Assembly: GCF_011250555.1 (NCBI RefSeq)
Contig: NZ_JAANMZ010000026.1
Coordinates: forward strand, 1-64,000
Direction: 5' to 3'
From: Bacillus sp. MM2020_4
GTDB lineage: Bacteria; Bacillota; Bacilli; Bacillales; Cytobacillaceae
DNA length: 64,000 nucleotides
Below, in pieces: positions 33,249 through 43,100 of the stretch. A model generated the notes under the pieces. That model had not been told where the DNA came from. It saw only the letters and a list, made by a program, of their open reading frames with translations, and did not search any database. The position numbers and the translations under genes are program-made. How positions within the stretch are numbered: position 1 is the stretch's first letter; each line of letters starts with the position of its first letter.

Positions 33249-34718
33249 TTACTCCTTTTGACTATCGCTGTCAATCGGACTATAGGCTTGATTCCTCTTC
33301 TTTAGAAAACGGTATGGCAGCCTAACAATGTTTTTTATAATATCCATTTTATGGGGTTTTGATAAATAGGAAAGATAGGGCTGGCCAAAGCTTTCCAAAG
33401 AAACCACTAATGTAGTGATGAGAAAGAAAGAAACAAAGAAACCAAACACCCCAAGAAATGCTGAAAAAAGTAAGACAATAAAACGGAGAAGCGCGATATT
33501 GCCTGCCATATTTTGATTAATAAGTGTATATCCTGAGATGACGGTAATGGCGACAATCACTAACATGGATGGTGAAGTTAATCCTGCCCGAATAGCTGCG
33601 TCCCCGATAAATAAACCGCCTAATACCGCAACAGTTTGTCCAACTGCTTTCGGGAGCCTCAACCCTGCCTCTTTAAATAATTCAAATAAAATTAACATAA
33701 TAAAGGCTTCTACGGGTGCGGGTACAGGGAGTCCGATTCGAGAAACTGATATCGTTGCTAAAAGGGAGTAAGGAATTTGATCCGGTTGATAGGTAATTAA
33801 CGCAACATAGACCCCTGGTAAATAAATGGTGGTTAACACTGCAGCCAGCCTTAGGATACGAACAAAACTAATATAAATAAAGCTATCATTTAAGTCTTCA
33901 GGCGAGTAAAGAACCTGATTAAAATTTGTTGGACCAATTAAGCAAGTTGGATTTCCTTCGACTAGAATCACGAATCTTCCTTGATTTAAAGATTGGACCG
34001 CAAAGTCTGGCCTCCCAATATAGTCCATTAGGGGAAAAATAGAAAATACATTGTCATATAGCTGCTCTTCAATTTCGTAACTGCTTACGACAATATCAAT
34101 TTTTATTGATTCTAATCGGTTCTTAACATCTTCGAGAATGGAGGGGTTCAGAATGTCATCGATATAAAGCAATAGTATTTTCGTTCTGCTTCTTTCTCCA
34201 ATCGTGTATTCTATGCTTTTTAAGGAGGAAGTTTTTAACCTCTGCCGAATTAATGCGAAATTATCCGATATGTTCTCAACCAATCCATCTCTTGCCCCCC
34301 TTACAGAAGGCTCTAAGTTTGATTCTTCCGGGCTTCTCTTTGCAATGCCGGATGCAGGGATAAAAAAAAGATCGTTTAATTCATAGCTAAAAATGATTAA
34401 TTCACCTGAAAACAACCTCTGTTCTACTTCCATTTTTACGTTCTTTCCATCTTTAAGATTGCTTACCTCGATTAGATTTCTTAATTGATCCATATTAAAG
34501 TCATCTTCCTTTTCCACGACTGTATGAATGCTGGGAAAAATGACTTCGTTTATATATTTCATATCCACTAAATTGGAACAATACAAAAATTCCAAAGAAA
34601 CAGCAGATGCTTTTTCTTTATACGTTCTTTTCTTCATGACAATATCGGTAGAGCCTTCGAACCAGCTTTTCATTTGGTCAATGTAAAGGAATTTCCTTGG
34701 TGCTTGATGCATTCTCAT
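33249..34718 (-). CDS. Spore germination protein, GerA-type A subunit
   Basis: 489 aa. Large soluble N-terminal domain, then GRPDFAVQSLNQGRFVILVEGNPTCLIGPTNF and a C-terminal membrane domain with PGVYVALITYQPDQIP, GLRLPKAVGQTVAVLGGLFIGDAAIRAGLTSPSMLVI. These are hallmark GerA sequences. ATG 34718 overlaps the B-subunit stop as ATGA, with AAAGGTGAG upstream. Forms the receptor with the B and C subunits. Confidence 0.95.
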   Translation of the reverse strand: MRMHQAPRKFLYIDQMKSWFEGSTDIVMKKRTYKEKASAVSLEFLYCSNLVDMKYINEVIFPSIHTVVEKEDDFNMDQLRNLIEVSNLKDGKNVKMEVEQRLFSGELIIFSYELNDLFFIPASGIAKRSPEESNLEPSVRGARDGLVENISDNFALIRQRLKTSSLKSIEYTIGERSRTKILLLYIDDILNPSILEDVKNRLESIKIDIVVSSYEIEEQLYDNVFSIFPLMDYIGRPDFAVQSLNQGRFVILVEGNPTCLIGPTNFNQVLYSPEDLNDSFIYISFVRILRLAAVLTTIYLPGVYVALITYQPDQIPYSLLATISVSRIGLPVPAPVEAFIMLILFELFKEAGLRLPKAVGQTVAVLGGLFIGDAAIRAGLTSPSMLVIVAITVISGYTLINQNMAGNIALLRFIVLLFSAFLGVFGFFVSFFLITTLVVSLESFGQPYLSYLSKPHKMDIIKNIVRLPYRFLKKRNQAYSPIDSDSQKE

Positions 34719-35794
34719 GGCTTCTCACCTTTTATTTTCGTAAATAGGAATAGGAACAGCATGATGAAAATTTGAAAGAAAAGGCTAATAGGAAAGTAAA
34801 ACTTCTTCATATAGTAAATAAAGGAGGTAGAATCTAAAGGAATACATGCCGCTACGATTAAAATGATGTAAAGAATTGGAAGTACCCACCACTTTTCACT
34901 TTTATAAGAAAAAACTTTTCCGGCTATAAAAAGGGATAAACTGATTCTTATATAGGCACCGGAAAGCCATTGGAAAACAGAAATAAAGTCAAGGCGAGTG
35001 ATATGGTGGCCTAGTGTTAGCAATTTCCATTCCTCGTATGCCGGATTCCTTAATTTCTCAGATTCTATTGAACCAAATTCTGCAATTGCCGCTGCTAAAG
35101 GGCTAAAGGATAATCCAACAAGAATTAAGCCAACCAATATGAGCCATTTTAGCTTTAGCTTATTTGTAAGATCTTTGGTTAAAAACAGAATAAAGAAAAC
35201 CTCAAATAGACTTGCACAGGCATATCCTATACCTTTAATAAAGCCGGTATAACCATCCTCAAATAAAGGAAATAATTGCTCATAATCTTTATTTGGCGTA
35301 TTTCCCAATCCCACTAAAAATCCAAAAAATGTCACAAAGGGGAGTATTAGAAAGGCCATTGTTGCAATCGTCCGCAACCCTTTTGCTGATGCATAATAGC
35401 ACAGGAGCGAAAACAGTAAAACAACGACATAATTAGGGAAATCGAGTGTGTAGTTGTCTTTTGCCCAGAATGCCGTAAATTTAAGCGTCATAAAGGCAGT
35501 AAATAAAAAGTAGGCACCAAACATAGCGGAAAAAATAACAAAAACCCAATTGCTAAAGGAATTCTTGATAAAGGAAATCAAATCTTGATTGTTTAGTTTT
35601 TTATAAATATAAAAAACGAAAAGAATCCAAATCGTGACGGGAATGGCACTGAAGATAACACTTAACCAAGAATCTCTTTTAGCAATCGACAATAAAACAG
35701 AAAGACTTAGAACATGAACCATGAAACCTGTTGACATGATTAGTATTATATAAATGTGAACAGCATAAATAACTTTTTGATTCATCCAATCCAC
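34715..35794 (-). CDS. Spore germination permease, GerB-type B subunit
   Basis: 359 aa, ten membrane helices of the APC-like germinant permease family, the likely germinant-binding subunit. Recognisable parts include MSTGFMVHVLSLSVLLSIAKRDSWLSV, FVGLGNTPNKDYEQLFPLFEDGYTGFIKGIG and the IYIILIVAA region near the end. It is the first gene of the operon (order B-A-C rather than the common A-B-C). ATAGGTGGAT precedes the ATG. No certain SigG promoter could be read upstream. Confidence 0.92.
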   Translation of the reverse strand: MDWMNQKVIYAVHIYIILIMSTGFMVHVLSLSVLLSIAKRDSWLSVIFSAIPVTIWILFVFYIYKKLNNQDLISFIKNSFSNWVFVIFSAMFGAYFLFTAFMTLKFTAFWAKDNYTLDFPNYVVVLLFSLLCYYASAKGLRTIATMAFLILPFVTFFGFLVGLGNTPNKDYEQLFPLFEDGYTGFIKGIGYACASLFEVFFILFLTKDLTNKLKLKWLILVGLILVGLSFSPLAAAIAEFGSIESEKLRNPAYEEWKLLTLGHHITRLDFISVFQWLSGAYIRISLSLFIAGKVFSYKSEKWWVLPILYIILIVAACIPLDSTSFIYYMKKFYFPISLFFQIFIMLFLFLFTKIKGEKP

Positions 35795-35881
35795 CTATGG
35801 GAATTTTTTATTAGTTTACCCATTCAAATATGGGTTATGTACTAATTTCCATTTTGGAAAGCGTAACAAATGCCTAAAAAC

Positions 35882-36043
35882 CTTAAATGATGTTTGTGGA
35901 TGGAATTTTATTGGGCTCCCCTGTGAATAATTGGTGAAATTAAAAAAAATTCAATGAAAAATGCCGAATTAAAGTATAATAGATTTGTGAAAAAATGTTA
36001 TTTCGTGTGGGTACAAAATCTCATTTTACTAAATAAGGTTGAG
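35882..36043. repeat. About 160-bp direct repeat, left copy (flanks the Wadjet island)
   Basis: Nearly the same as 45171-45331 (about 90% by eye). Contains a TATAAT (35975-35980) and the block TGTTATTTCGTGTGGGTACA. In the right copy this block is the leader of the DUF4230 gene. Here it leads into a REP-like hairpin instead of a full-length gene. Confidence 0.85.
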
Positions 36044-36048
36044 CAGAA

Positions 36049-36110
36049 GTGCCTGTCACCACCCGCAGTTTGTCGAACATTTCGACATTTTTCGGGGTGT
36101 GACAGGCTCT
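36049..36110. repeat. REP-like hairpin, near copy of 50745-50806
   Basis: GTGCCTGTCACC at the left pairs with GGTGTGACAGGC at the right, with an inner TCGAA-CAT-TTCGA hairpin. About 90% identical by eye to the element at 50745-50806, including the loop. Confidence 0.75.
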
Positions 36111-36148
36111 TATCTTAAGGAGAAGAAATTGCTTACGCACGTTTTAGC

Positions 36149-36427
36149 ATGGGGAATTACAATGCTCACATTTTGTTCAGTTTGCTTGATGCAGAACAAT
36201 ACGATGGAGGGGTTAGTGGAATAGGCGATGATTCTACATTCTCCAAACAACAAATTGAAAAGGCTTTGGATACCTACAATCAGTTTTTGGGTAAGAGTAA
36301 TTCCCCATCAGAAAGCGATAATTTACCTTGGGATCAGAAACAAATTCTGAAATTCCATCTTAAACTGTTTAACAACAGCAAAGAAAGAAGAAATTGTAAG
36401 AGTACGTTTTTGCTAATGTTATTTTAA
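36149..36427 (+). CDS. Hypothetical protein, 92 aa
   Basis: Reads MGNYNAHILFSLLDAEQYDG, then GVSGIGDDSTFSKQQIEKALDTYNQFLGKSN. It is acidic, with Asp/Gly-rich and helical parts like small immunity-type proteins, but no family is claimed. There is no ribosome-binding site before ATG 36149. AAGGAGAAG (36117-36125) would suit a TTG at 36130 in another frame, so expression is uncertain. The last 10 residues look unrelated in composition. Confidence 0.45.
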   Translation: MGNYNAHILFSLLDAEQYDGGVSGIGDDSTFSKQQIEKALDTYNQFLGKSNSPSESDNLPWDQKQILKFHLKLFNNSKERRNCKSTFLLMLF

Positions 36428-36569
36428 AGTAATTTTTTAAATTCCTCTATTTCATTTCTTTTTCCATAAACGACAACAAGTAACTATTCCCTCACCATCT
36501 TGGACTGTTACAGCAATCCTCATTGTTCAAATTCTTGTTCAGAATATTTTTTAATGAAAACATTAAATT

Positions 36570-36620
36570 GGCGCCTGTCCACAGCGCGTTAAAGCCTTAG
36601 CACAGTGAGGACAGGCATCA
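36570..36620. repeat. REP-like hairpin upstream of jetD
   Basis: GGCGCCTGTCC pairs with GGACAGGCATC (partial), enclosing AGCGCG/TAGCAC. Belongs to the CCTGTC...GACAGG family. The remainder of 36428-36726 shows only short minus-strand coding-like fragments. Confidence 0.5.
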
Positions 36621-36726
36621 TTTCTAATAGGAGATGTACTCCAAGAAAATTACCTAATGATACCTCCAACTTTTATCCAAGTAGTTTGTTAAAATAATAG
36701 TATAAAAAGATAGATGAGGTATCGGT

Positions 36727-38046
36727 ATGATAGAAGAGTCATTTCATAACTATATTAAAGATTTTCTTCTTAAAAGCGGCGAGGAGCTGGAGTGGGGTCA
36801 ACCTAATTACGATAACTTTTTACTGGAAGCAAAGATTATCAAACGTTCAGAGCGGACCTACCGAATTCTTGGGCTTTTAACATTTTCAATCCAACACGAT
36901 AAAAAAGGAGAAACGACAAACCATCCTAAATTGGATGATTTAAAATTTACCCCCAGGAAAAAGGTGAATCTAAATGATGAGGATCGCCAGACCTTTAGAT
37001 GGCTGGAGGAAGGGTGGATTTTGAAAGAAGTGCGGTTTGAAAAGGATGAAAAAACGGCCCGTTCTTCCCATTATCGGATGGGATTTCGATTGTACGAATA
37101 TGAACAAGTAAAGATTCAACAAAAGGTGGATCAAACTCGTCATGAATTTCTTCAACTGAAGAACGACATTCTAGCAACTCTATCAACACAAGTAGTTCAT
37201 CCAGGTGAATTTTCATATAAAAAAGAGCTTGGATTACAAAATATAGCAAAAATAATGAATCAGCTTAACCAGAATGAATTAAGCTCATCGGACTTTTTTC
37301 CACATAAGTGGCATTTTGGCAGCAGGTTAAGGTATTTACACTTTGTCCATGCCTTTAGTCAATTATGTCTTCACAAGAAGGAATTTGATTGGAAGGAAAT
37401 CGGTGCAGCTTATTATCGAAAAATTGGAGGGTCAAAGGAATTTGATTCTTATAAGTCAGAGTTTATTGACCAATTAGAAGAGTGGACCAATGTTCCTGCC
37501 ATTGAGTTAGGCTTAACAAGCCTTGGTCAAATTACGCCAGTTTTTTTCGCTGGACAGTTGAGCGGGAAGTATGCTGCCTATGAGTGGGGACCAGTTCATG
37601 CCTTAACAAACTTATCGATAGCAAATGAAATGTACCAAACAAAAGCGAAGACACTTTGGCTCGTCGAAAATCGCGCGATTCTGACGCGAATGGCTGCTGC
37701 TGAGCATTTCCTGAAAGAAACCAATTCTCTCATCATTTGTGTTGATGGGCATTTACGTTCCGCCCACAAAAATGCCATTGTACAAATTTTGGACAATAGC
37801 GATATTGAACAAGTATTGATATGGTGTGACTACGATTGGGATGGCCTGCAAATCTCAAAGGAAATCCACGCAACAGTCTTTAAACACAACGATCTTACGA
37901 TAAAGTTCATTTTGCCAGAACAGCAAGTAATCTGTGATTGGTACCAATTTGAACAATATCTTATGAACTTTTTAGAAAATAACAAAATGGAGCAGGAACA
38001 AATGATGGGAGGTGTAGATCATTGGAAACAGTGGATTCAGGATTAA
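36727..38046 (+). CDS. jetD: Wadjet nuclease subunit JetD (TOPRIM-like)
   Basis: 439 aa. The C-terminal half has a TOPRIM-like nuclease: acidic motif LWLVENRAIL (Glu about residue 314), then ICVDGHLRSAHKNA and the DxD motif CDYDWDG (about 367-371), as in the DUF2220/DUF2399-type JetD. JetD cuts plasmid DNA that the SMC complex has reeled in. The N-terminal region is a DNA-binding/dimerisation arm. It is the first gene of the operon, overlapping jetA by 25 bp, whereas in classical jetABCD operons it is last. Ribosome-binding site GATGAGGT. Confidence 0.85.
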   Translation: MIEESFHNYIKDFLLKSGEELEWGQPNYDNFLLEAKIIKRSERTYRILGLLTFSIQHDKKGETTNHPKLDDLKFTPRKKVNLNDEDRQTFRWLEEGWILKEVRFEKDEKTARSSHYRMGFRLYEYEQVKIQQKVDQTRHEFLQLKNDILATLSTQVVHPGEFSYKKELGLQNIAKIMNQLNQNELSSSDFFPHKWHFGSRLRYLHFVHAFSQLCLHKKEFDWKEIGAAYYRKIGGSKEFDSYKSEFIDQLEEWTNVPAIELGLTSLGQITPVFFAGQLSGKYAAYEWGPVHALTNLSIANEMYQTKAKTLWLVENRAILTRMAAAEHFLKETNSLIICVDGHLRSAHKNAIVQILDNSDIEQVLIWCDYDWDGLQISKEIHATVFKHNDLTIKFILPEQQVICDWYQFEQYLMNFLENNKMEQEQMMGGVDHWKQWIQD

Positions 38047-39452
38047 TCTCAATCTTTCAATCAACAGGATCGGCACCGGAAATCATGCAGTCGATGAAAG
38101 ATATTTCATCATTAGCAGGAGTTCTAAGTGATTTAGGAGCGCAAAACTTCTTTCAAACGCCAGGAGAGATTTTGAGATTTCTAAGGATCATTCAACTTTT
38201 AAATGAAGAGGCACTTGGCCTAGATGATCCGATTGAAAATGAAGAAACCGTCTATTATCGCTATCGAAATCGTTACGATGACACAGATCCCCCTTCAAAA
38301 AAAAGGGTTGAACAAATCATTACTGTATTAGTAAAAAACAATTGGATTTCAAAACAAACGAGAAAAATCAAAATGCGGGATGTCGGAAAGCGGATGATGG
38401 ATGCACTTATCCGCCTTGCCAACGATTCTCTTGCTTATTATATGAATGATGATATCGGGCGATCATTATTCCAAGCAAGGCGTGATGCAGAAATTAGTGA
38501 AGCTTATGATGACAATGGAATTTCGGGCGGAAATAAAATTGCAAGCATGATTCGGAATGTGGAAAATGCGATTGCCCTTTTAAGAGAACGCGAGTTAGAG
38601 ATGCTTGCGGATCGTAACGCTCTGCCGCAGCTTGAACTAATTCATCAATTAATGAATGAATTAGAGGTAAAGTTAGAGGAGAGATTTAGACAATTCCAAA
38701 CAGTGGAAGACAGTTTAGTACTGACAGATTTAATGCAAAGGGGGACGGCTGTTCTCGCTGAAGGGACGAACCTTAGTTTAGGAATGATCAATAAGTATGT
38801 TAAGTTCACCAATATGCAAAAAACACCGTTGACCTCGACGATTCAACCTGAGAAAGTCAGAGCCTTCATTTCTAAAATGTTTGATCCCCCGCTCGATTCC
38901 GATATTCCCAATGCCTACCAGTTGTTAAGCTTTATGGAGCAAAATCAATATGAAGAGGAAGCTTTAGATGGCTTATGGATTCCGGTTAAGTTTGCTGCGC
39001 CTTTATCTCCGAATGCAATAGAAGAGGCGACCAGGTATTTAGAGACATATGAACCAGCTGTTGATCCAATTATTGATGAAGAGGAAGCGACAGAATATTC
39101 ATCAGAGGAATTGTCAGAGGATGAGCTGGAGAGTTTAATGGGCGAATCAAACTGGCTTCTGACGAAGAACATGATTGATACAACAGCTATTGAAGCTTTT
39201 TTTGAAAAACAGGAGGAAGCACCGCTCGAGCAGGTGATCATTGAAGCAACCACCGATCAGTGGAGTGATGCCATAAATGCGCTGACAGCCATTTCAGCGT
39301 TAGTTAGTAATAAAAAAGTAACCATAACAACTGGTGAACAAAACATTGAACGGATGATTTACGATAAAAAATGGGAGTGGATGAGAGATGGAGATGGATC
39401 AGACATTATTAAACGGAGAGACATCGTCAAACGAGATGAAAAATCCGAATGA
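38022..39452 (+). CDS. jetA: Wadjet kleisin-like subunit JetA
   Basis: 476 aa, kleisin-like bridge between the SMC heads. It is mostly helical: N-terminal winged-helix region (FQTPGEILRFLRIIQLLNEEALGLDDP), middle helices (NVENAIALLRERELEMLADRNALPQLELIHQLMNELEVKLEERF) and an acidic C-terminal stretch (IDEEEATEYSSEELSEDELESLMGES) before a final winged-helix-like domain. The start is TTG 38022, 7 nt after GGGAGGTG. Assigned by position and domain pattern; the sequence itself has no unique motif I can recall. Confidence 0.75.
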   Translation: METVDSGLISIFQSTGSAPEIMQSMKDISSLAGVLSDLGAQNFFQTPGEILRFLRIIQLLNEEALGLDDPIENEETVYYRYRNRYDDTDPPSKKRVEQIITVLVKNNWISKQTRKIKMRDVGKRMMDALIRLANDSLAYYMNDDIGRSLFQARRDAEISEAYDDNGISGGNKIASMIRNVENAIALLRERELEMLADRNALPQLELIHQLMNELEVKLEERFRQFQTVEDSLVLTDLMQRGTAVLAEGTNLSLGMINKYVKFTNMQKTPLTSTIQPEKVRAFISKMFDPPLDSDIPNAYQLLSFMEQNQYEEEALDGLWIPVKFAAPLSPNAIEEATRYLETYEPAVDPIIDEEEATEYSSEELSEDELESLMGESNWLLTKNMIDTTAIEAFFEKQEEAPLEQVIIEATTDQWSDAINALTAISALVSNKKVTITTGEQNIERMIYDKKWEWMRDGDGSDIIKRRDIVKRDEKSE

Positions 39453-40119
39453 TTCAGTAGAAGATATGAATGTAAATCCATTAAATGTCATGCAGTCAAT
39501 TAGAGGGATATTAACGCATGAAGAGGAGTTAACATTTATGAATATTCTCTTCTCTTCATCGGCTTCGATTCGATCCGGAAATTTTGGTTTATCCCGTAAA
39601 GAGGTTGAAAAACGGCTTGGCTTATCAGCTGATGATAACCGGCTTTTCTCTTTTATTACAAGGGTTAATCAAGCAATCAGCCGATATTTTCAATTAATTT
39701 ATGATAAAAAGCGCGACCAAGTTGTAGCATTAATGAGGGTTCCTGCTAAATCAGCACGCAACACCTTATCAAAGGAAAGTCTAGCGATTTTACTATATAT
39801 GTTTTACCAGCAAGAGGTATTGCAGCATGAATTTACACTATTTGACCAATTACTAGAGGCACTTGGGCACGAAACGAAAAAAGCAAACCAAAGAGTACTC
39901 CTTAATATAGATCCATTAAAGAAAATCGGTGCAATTGAAGATTACGAAACGAATTCATCAGAGAGGGCGTTTCAACTTACGGCTATTGGAGTCCATCTTT
40001 TTTCTGATTCATTCTTGCGCCGGACTGCAGAATTCAGTCAGTCAAACCAGTTGAACAAAGAAGAAGTATTGAAATTCTTTAAACGATATAACTTATATCA
40101 GAAAGGAGAAGGCGAATGA
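39388..40119 (+). CDS. jetB: Wadjet KITE-like subunit JetB
   Basis: 243 aa of two winged-helix domains (VMQSIRGILTHEEELTFMNILFSSSAS ... RKEVEKRLGLSADDNRLFSFITRVNQAI; SKESLAILLYMFYQQEVLQHEFTLFDQLLEALGHETKKANQRVLLNIDPLKKIGAI). It binds the kleisin. Overlaps jetA by 65 bp and jetC by 4 bp (ATGA), so the four genes are translated in concert. Confidence 0.75.
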   Translation: MEMDQTLLNGETSSNEMKNPNDSVEDMNVNPLNVMQSIRGILTHEEELTFMNILFSSSASIRSGNFGLSRKEVEKRLGLSADDNRLFSFITRVNQAISRYFQLIYDKKRDQVVALMRVPAKSARNTLSKESLAILLYMFYQQEVLQHEFTLFDQLLEALGHETKKANQRVLLNIDPLKKIGAIEDYETNSSERAFQLTAIGVHLFSDSFLRRTAEFSQSNQLNKEEVLKFFKRYNLYQKGEGE

Positions 40120-43100
40120 TCCCTTGGAGAATGACATTTTCAGGTATACGAGATTATCGGCCAGAGCAAATAGATTTATCTGGAATAGACCACCATATTA
40201 TGATCACCGGTCCAAATGGATCAGGTAAGTCAACGATCACGTATTGCATGGGGGCGGTACTTTATTCTTCAAAAGTAGATGTAGAAGGGTTGAAATCTCG
40301 AAATCTATTACCTGATCAAACCTGGAAAGCGCAAATTTCTATAGTATTTAAAAATAATGGCAAAATGAAAATAGATGCTGCTACATTCATTCAATTTACA
40401 TTAAGAATGGTTCAAGAACCTGGGCAGCCGATCAAAAAAGAGTACTCCATCTCAACAGGTGAGGAAATGGATCAATGGGAGCAAACCATTAAATATTCAT
40501 CAGGGGATCGTCAATTTAATTTTTCTGCCTATAAGAAAGATCTACTTTACAAATACAAAATTGATCCCGATGCCTACTATCTTATTTGGTATCAGCAAGA
40601 GGTGAATCAATTTGCCGTCATGAATCCCGAAGAACGGTTTCGGATTTTTAGCGAGATGCATGGAATTGATCAAACTCAGCGCGAATGGGAAGAAAGTATT
40701 GAAAAACTTAAGGAAACAACGGAAACTCTTAAAACAGCTAAGTTTAGTGTGGATAACAAAAGATTGGAACTTCAAATCAAAAAGGCTGATTTAGATCGGT
40801 TTACAAGTAATCAAGAACGCCTGCAACGCGGTGCAAGGGAATATACAGAATCTCTTTTATTACTAGAAACAGCTTTGAAAAAAGAGCTGAATAGTTTAGA
40901 AGGAATCATGGTGGAACTTTCCGCTGATATGGAAGAAGCGAAGGAAGCCATCTCCTTGAAGCAAGAAGAGAAAGAAAAGTTAATCGAACAAATGAACAAG
41001 CTGCTAATTGAAAAAGAAGAGTTAGAAGGCAAGCTGGAAAAGGCTGAAGATTTACTTAAAACAGTAAATGATGAAATTCAGGCGAAAAAGCAGTCCATCG
41101 CTCTGCTAGAAAAAGAACTTGAAGACTTAACAAAGCGAAAGAACCAAATTACCCGTACAGAAAAAGAAGTGCAGGAAGAATTAGATCGATTGGTCAAAGC
41201 AATCGGTGACACAAGCAACCAATTAGATGAGGTAAAAGGCGAGCATAAACAGCTTGACCAGTCACGCAGTCATTTACTGATGGAAATCGCAAAATTAGAT
41301 CATCAAGTGGAAGAAGACGAAAGATTATTTGGAGAGCATAGTAAAAGATTAGCGGAATATAAAAGTAGTCATGACGTATCGATGACCATTTCTAAACTAG
41401 ATGAAGACATTAACGCCTTTAAAAATGAAAAATTGAAGGTATCAAATGAACTTCACGAGTTGAAAATAGAACAGGCTTCCTTACTGGAGAATCGAGATCT
41501 ATCTAAGCGCCAAAGTGATTCATTAGCCTTTCTCCGTATGCGAAATATCAAAGCCTATCCACTTCGTGAATTGGTAGAATTGGACGAACAGGCACAATTA
41601 AAAGACGAAGGATTATTTAATGCGATTAAGTATACGATCTTTTTCCATGGAAAACATATCGATCCCCCTAATGATCTTTACCACGTCCCGTTAATGGAGA
41701 CGGTACCTGACCGTTCTGTAGATGCATTACCTGAACTACATCTGAAAATCACGGACGGTATGAAGGAAGAAGATATTCCACATGCACTGAAAGCACTGTG
41801 GTGGGTAGGGCAATTTTTCAAAAACGGTCCATTTAAGATAGTGAATGGGAGCTTGCATGATCCGATGGGGATCCGTGGACCACAGGAAAAAGAGCGATAT
41901 CTTCTAAGTAAGAAAGCATTGTTGGCCAGAAGAAAAGAAGTGGAGGGGCTCATCGCTAAAAATGAATCCAGGCTGTTGCAATTAAATGAACTCATTGGCA
42001 GTCACACAAAAAAATCACAAGAATTAAATCGAATTATTCAGTATGTAAGAGAAGCGGAAGCGTTTATGGCAACGGATTATGAGCGTCAGAGTCGTAACAA
42101 GCGATTAGAAGAGGAGAACAAAAGATTAGTAGATATACAGACATTGTTAGGAAAACTAGATGGTAAAAGGACGAGTCTCCATGTCCATTTGCTACAACTA
42201 CAAGATAAACAGGGTATCTTAGAGGAAGAAGAAGCCTTTTACGAAGAACTTGGGAAAATGAAAGGGAAATATGACCACCTACTAAAACTCCAATCCCAGT
42301 TCACCGCGTTAAAGGATCAGTATGATGAGCAGGTTACTATTTTAGAAGGGCTTGAAGATGAACTAAACAAGCTGGAAAGTAAGATGAAAAAGCGGAAGCG
42401 GATTGAAGAACAACTGGTTGAGGAAATCGAGTCTTCTAATACGGTGTTGAAGAGAGTCTCCAATCAACTGGGTGCTAAACAGGAAGAAAAGGATGTAACA
42501 GCCCAGCAGCTTGTTGAGTATATAAAAGAAATAACAGAAATAAAAGAACTAGTTCCGCAAGTGTATTCATATATTGCTAGTGAATCTATTCCTGACGTAA
42601 TACCATCCGTGACAAACTTAAAAAATCAGCGTGAAAACGGAAAAATAATGTTTGACGCGGCTAGAAGGGAACCTGGTATTGACCCGGCAGCACCTGAAAA
42701 CTATGAAGCCGTTAAGTTCGAGTTTGAACGATTAGATAATGAATACAAGCGAACGAATATTTTACTCGATCAAGATAGACAGCGGGCAGAGGAATTAAAG
42801 GACAAGCTAGAAACAACCATTAATATGCGAGTCACGGAAATTCGAAGAAGATTTCAGTCGTATATGAGTCACTTTCAATTTGAAGGTGAAGTTGATTGGG
42901 ATTCTTCTGAGGATAAAAGAGGAAGAACACACTTCAAGCTGTTCATAAAAGCAAGAAAAGAAGGTCACCGGGGGACAATGGAGGATGTCAGTACAAAGGC
43001 ACGTGGAGGAAGGGTTGGTAAAGGTGTATCAGGGGGAGAAGAATCACTTAGTTCATTATTATTTGCTTTGGCCCTATTACAAAACCTATCCTTTAAACCA

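Noticed and set aside
36039..36224. Frame with a signal-like segment starting at TTG 36130
   Set aside because: It has a ribosome-binding site but is short, overlaps the 92-aa ORF, and ends without a domain; kept only as a note in that entry.
36424..36560. Minus-strand fragments with coding character near the left edge of the island
   Set aside because: Two short frames separated by stops; may be a decayed gene end but no family could be named.
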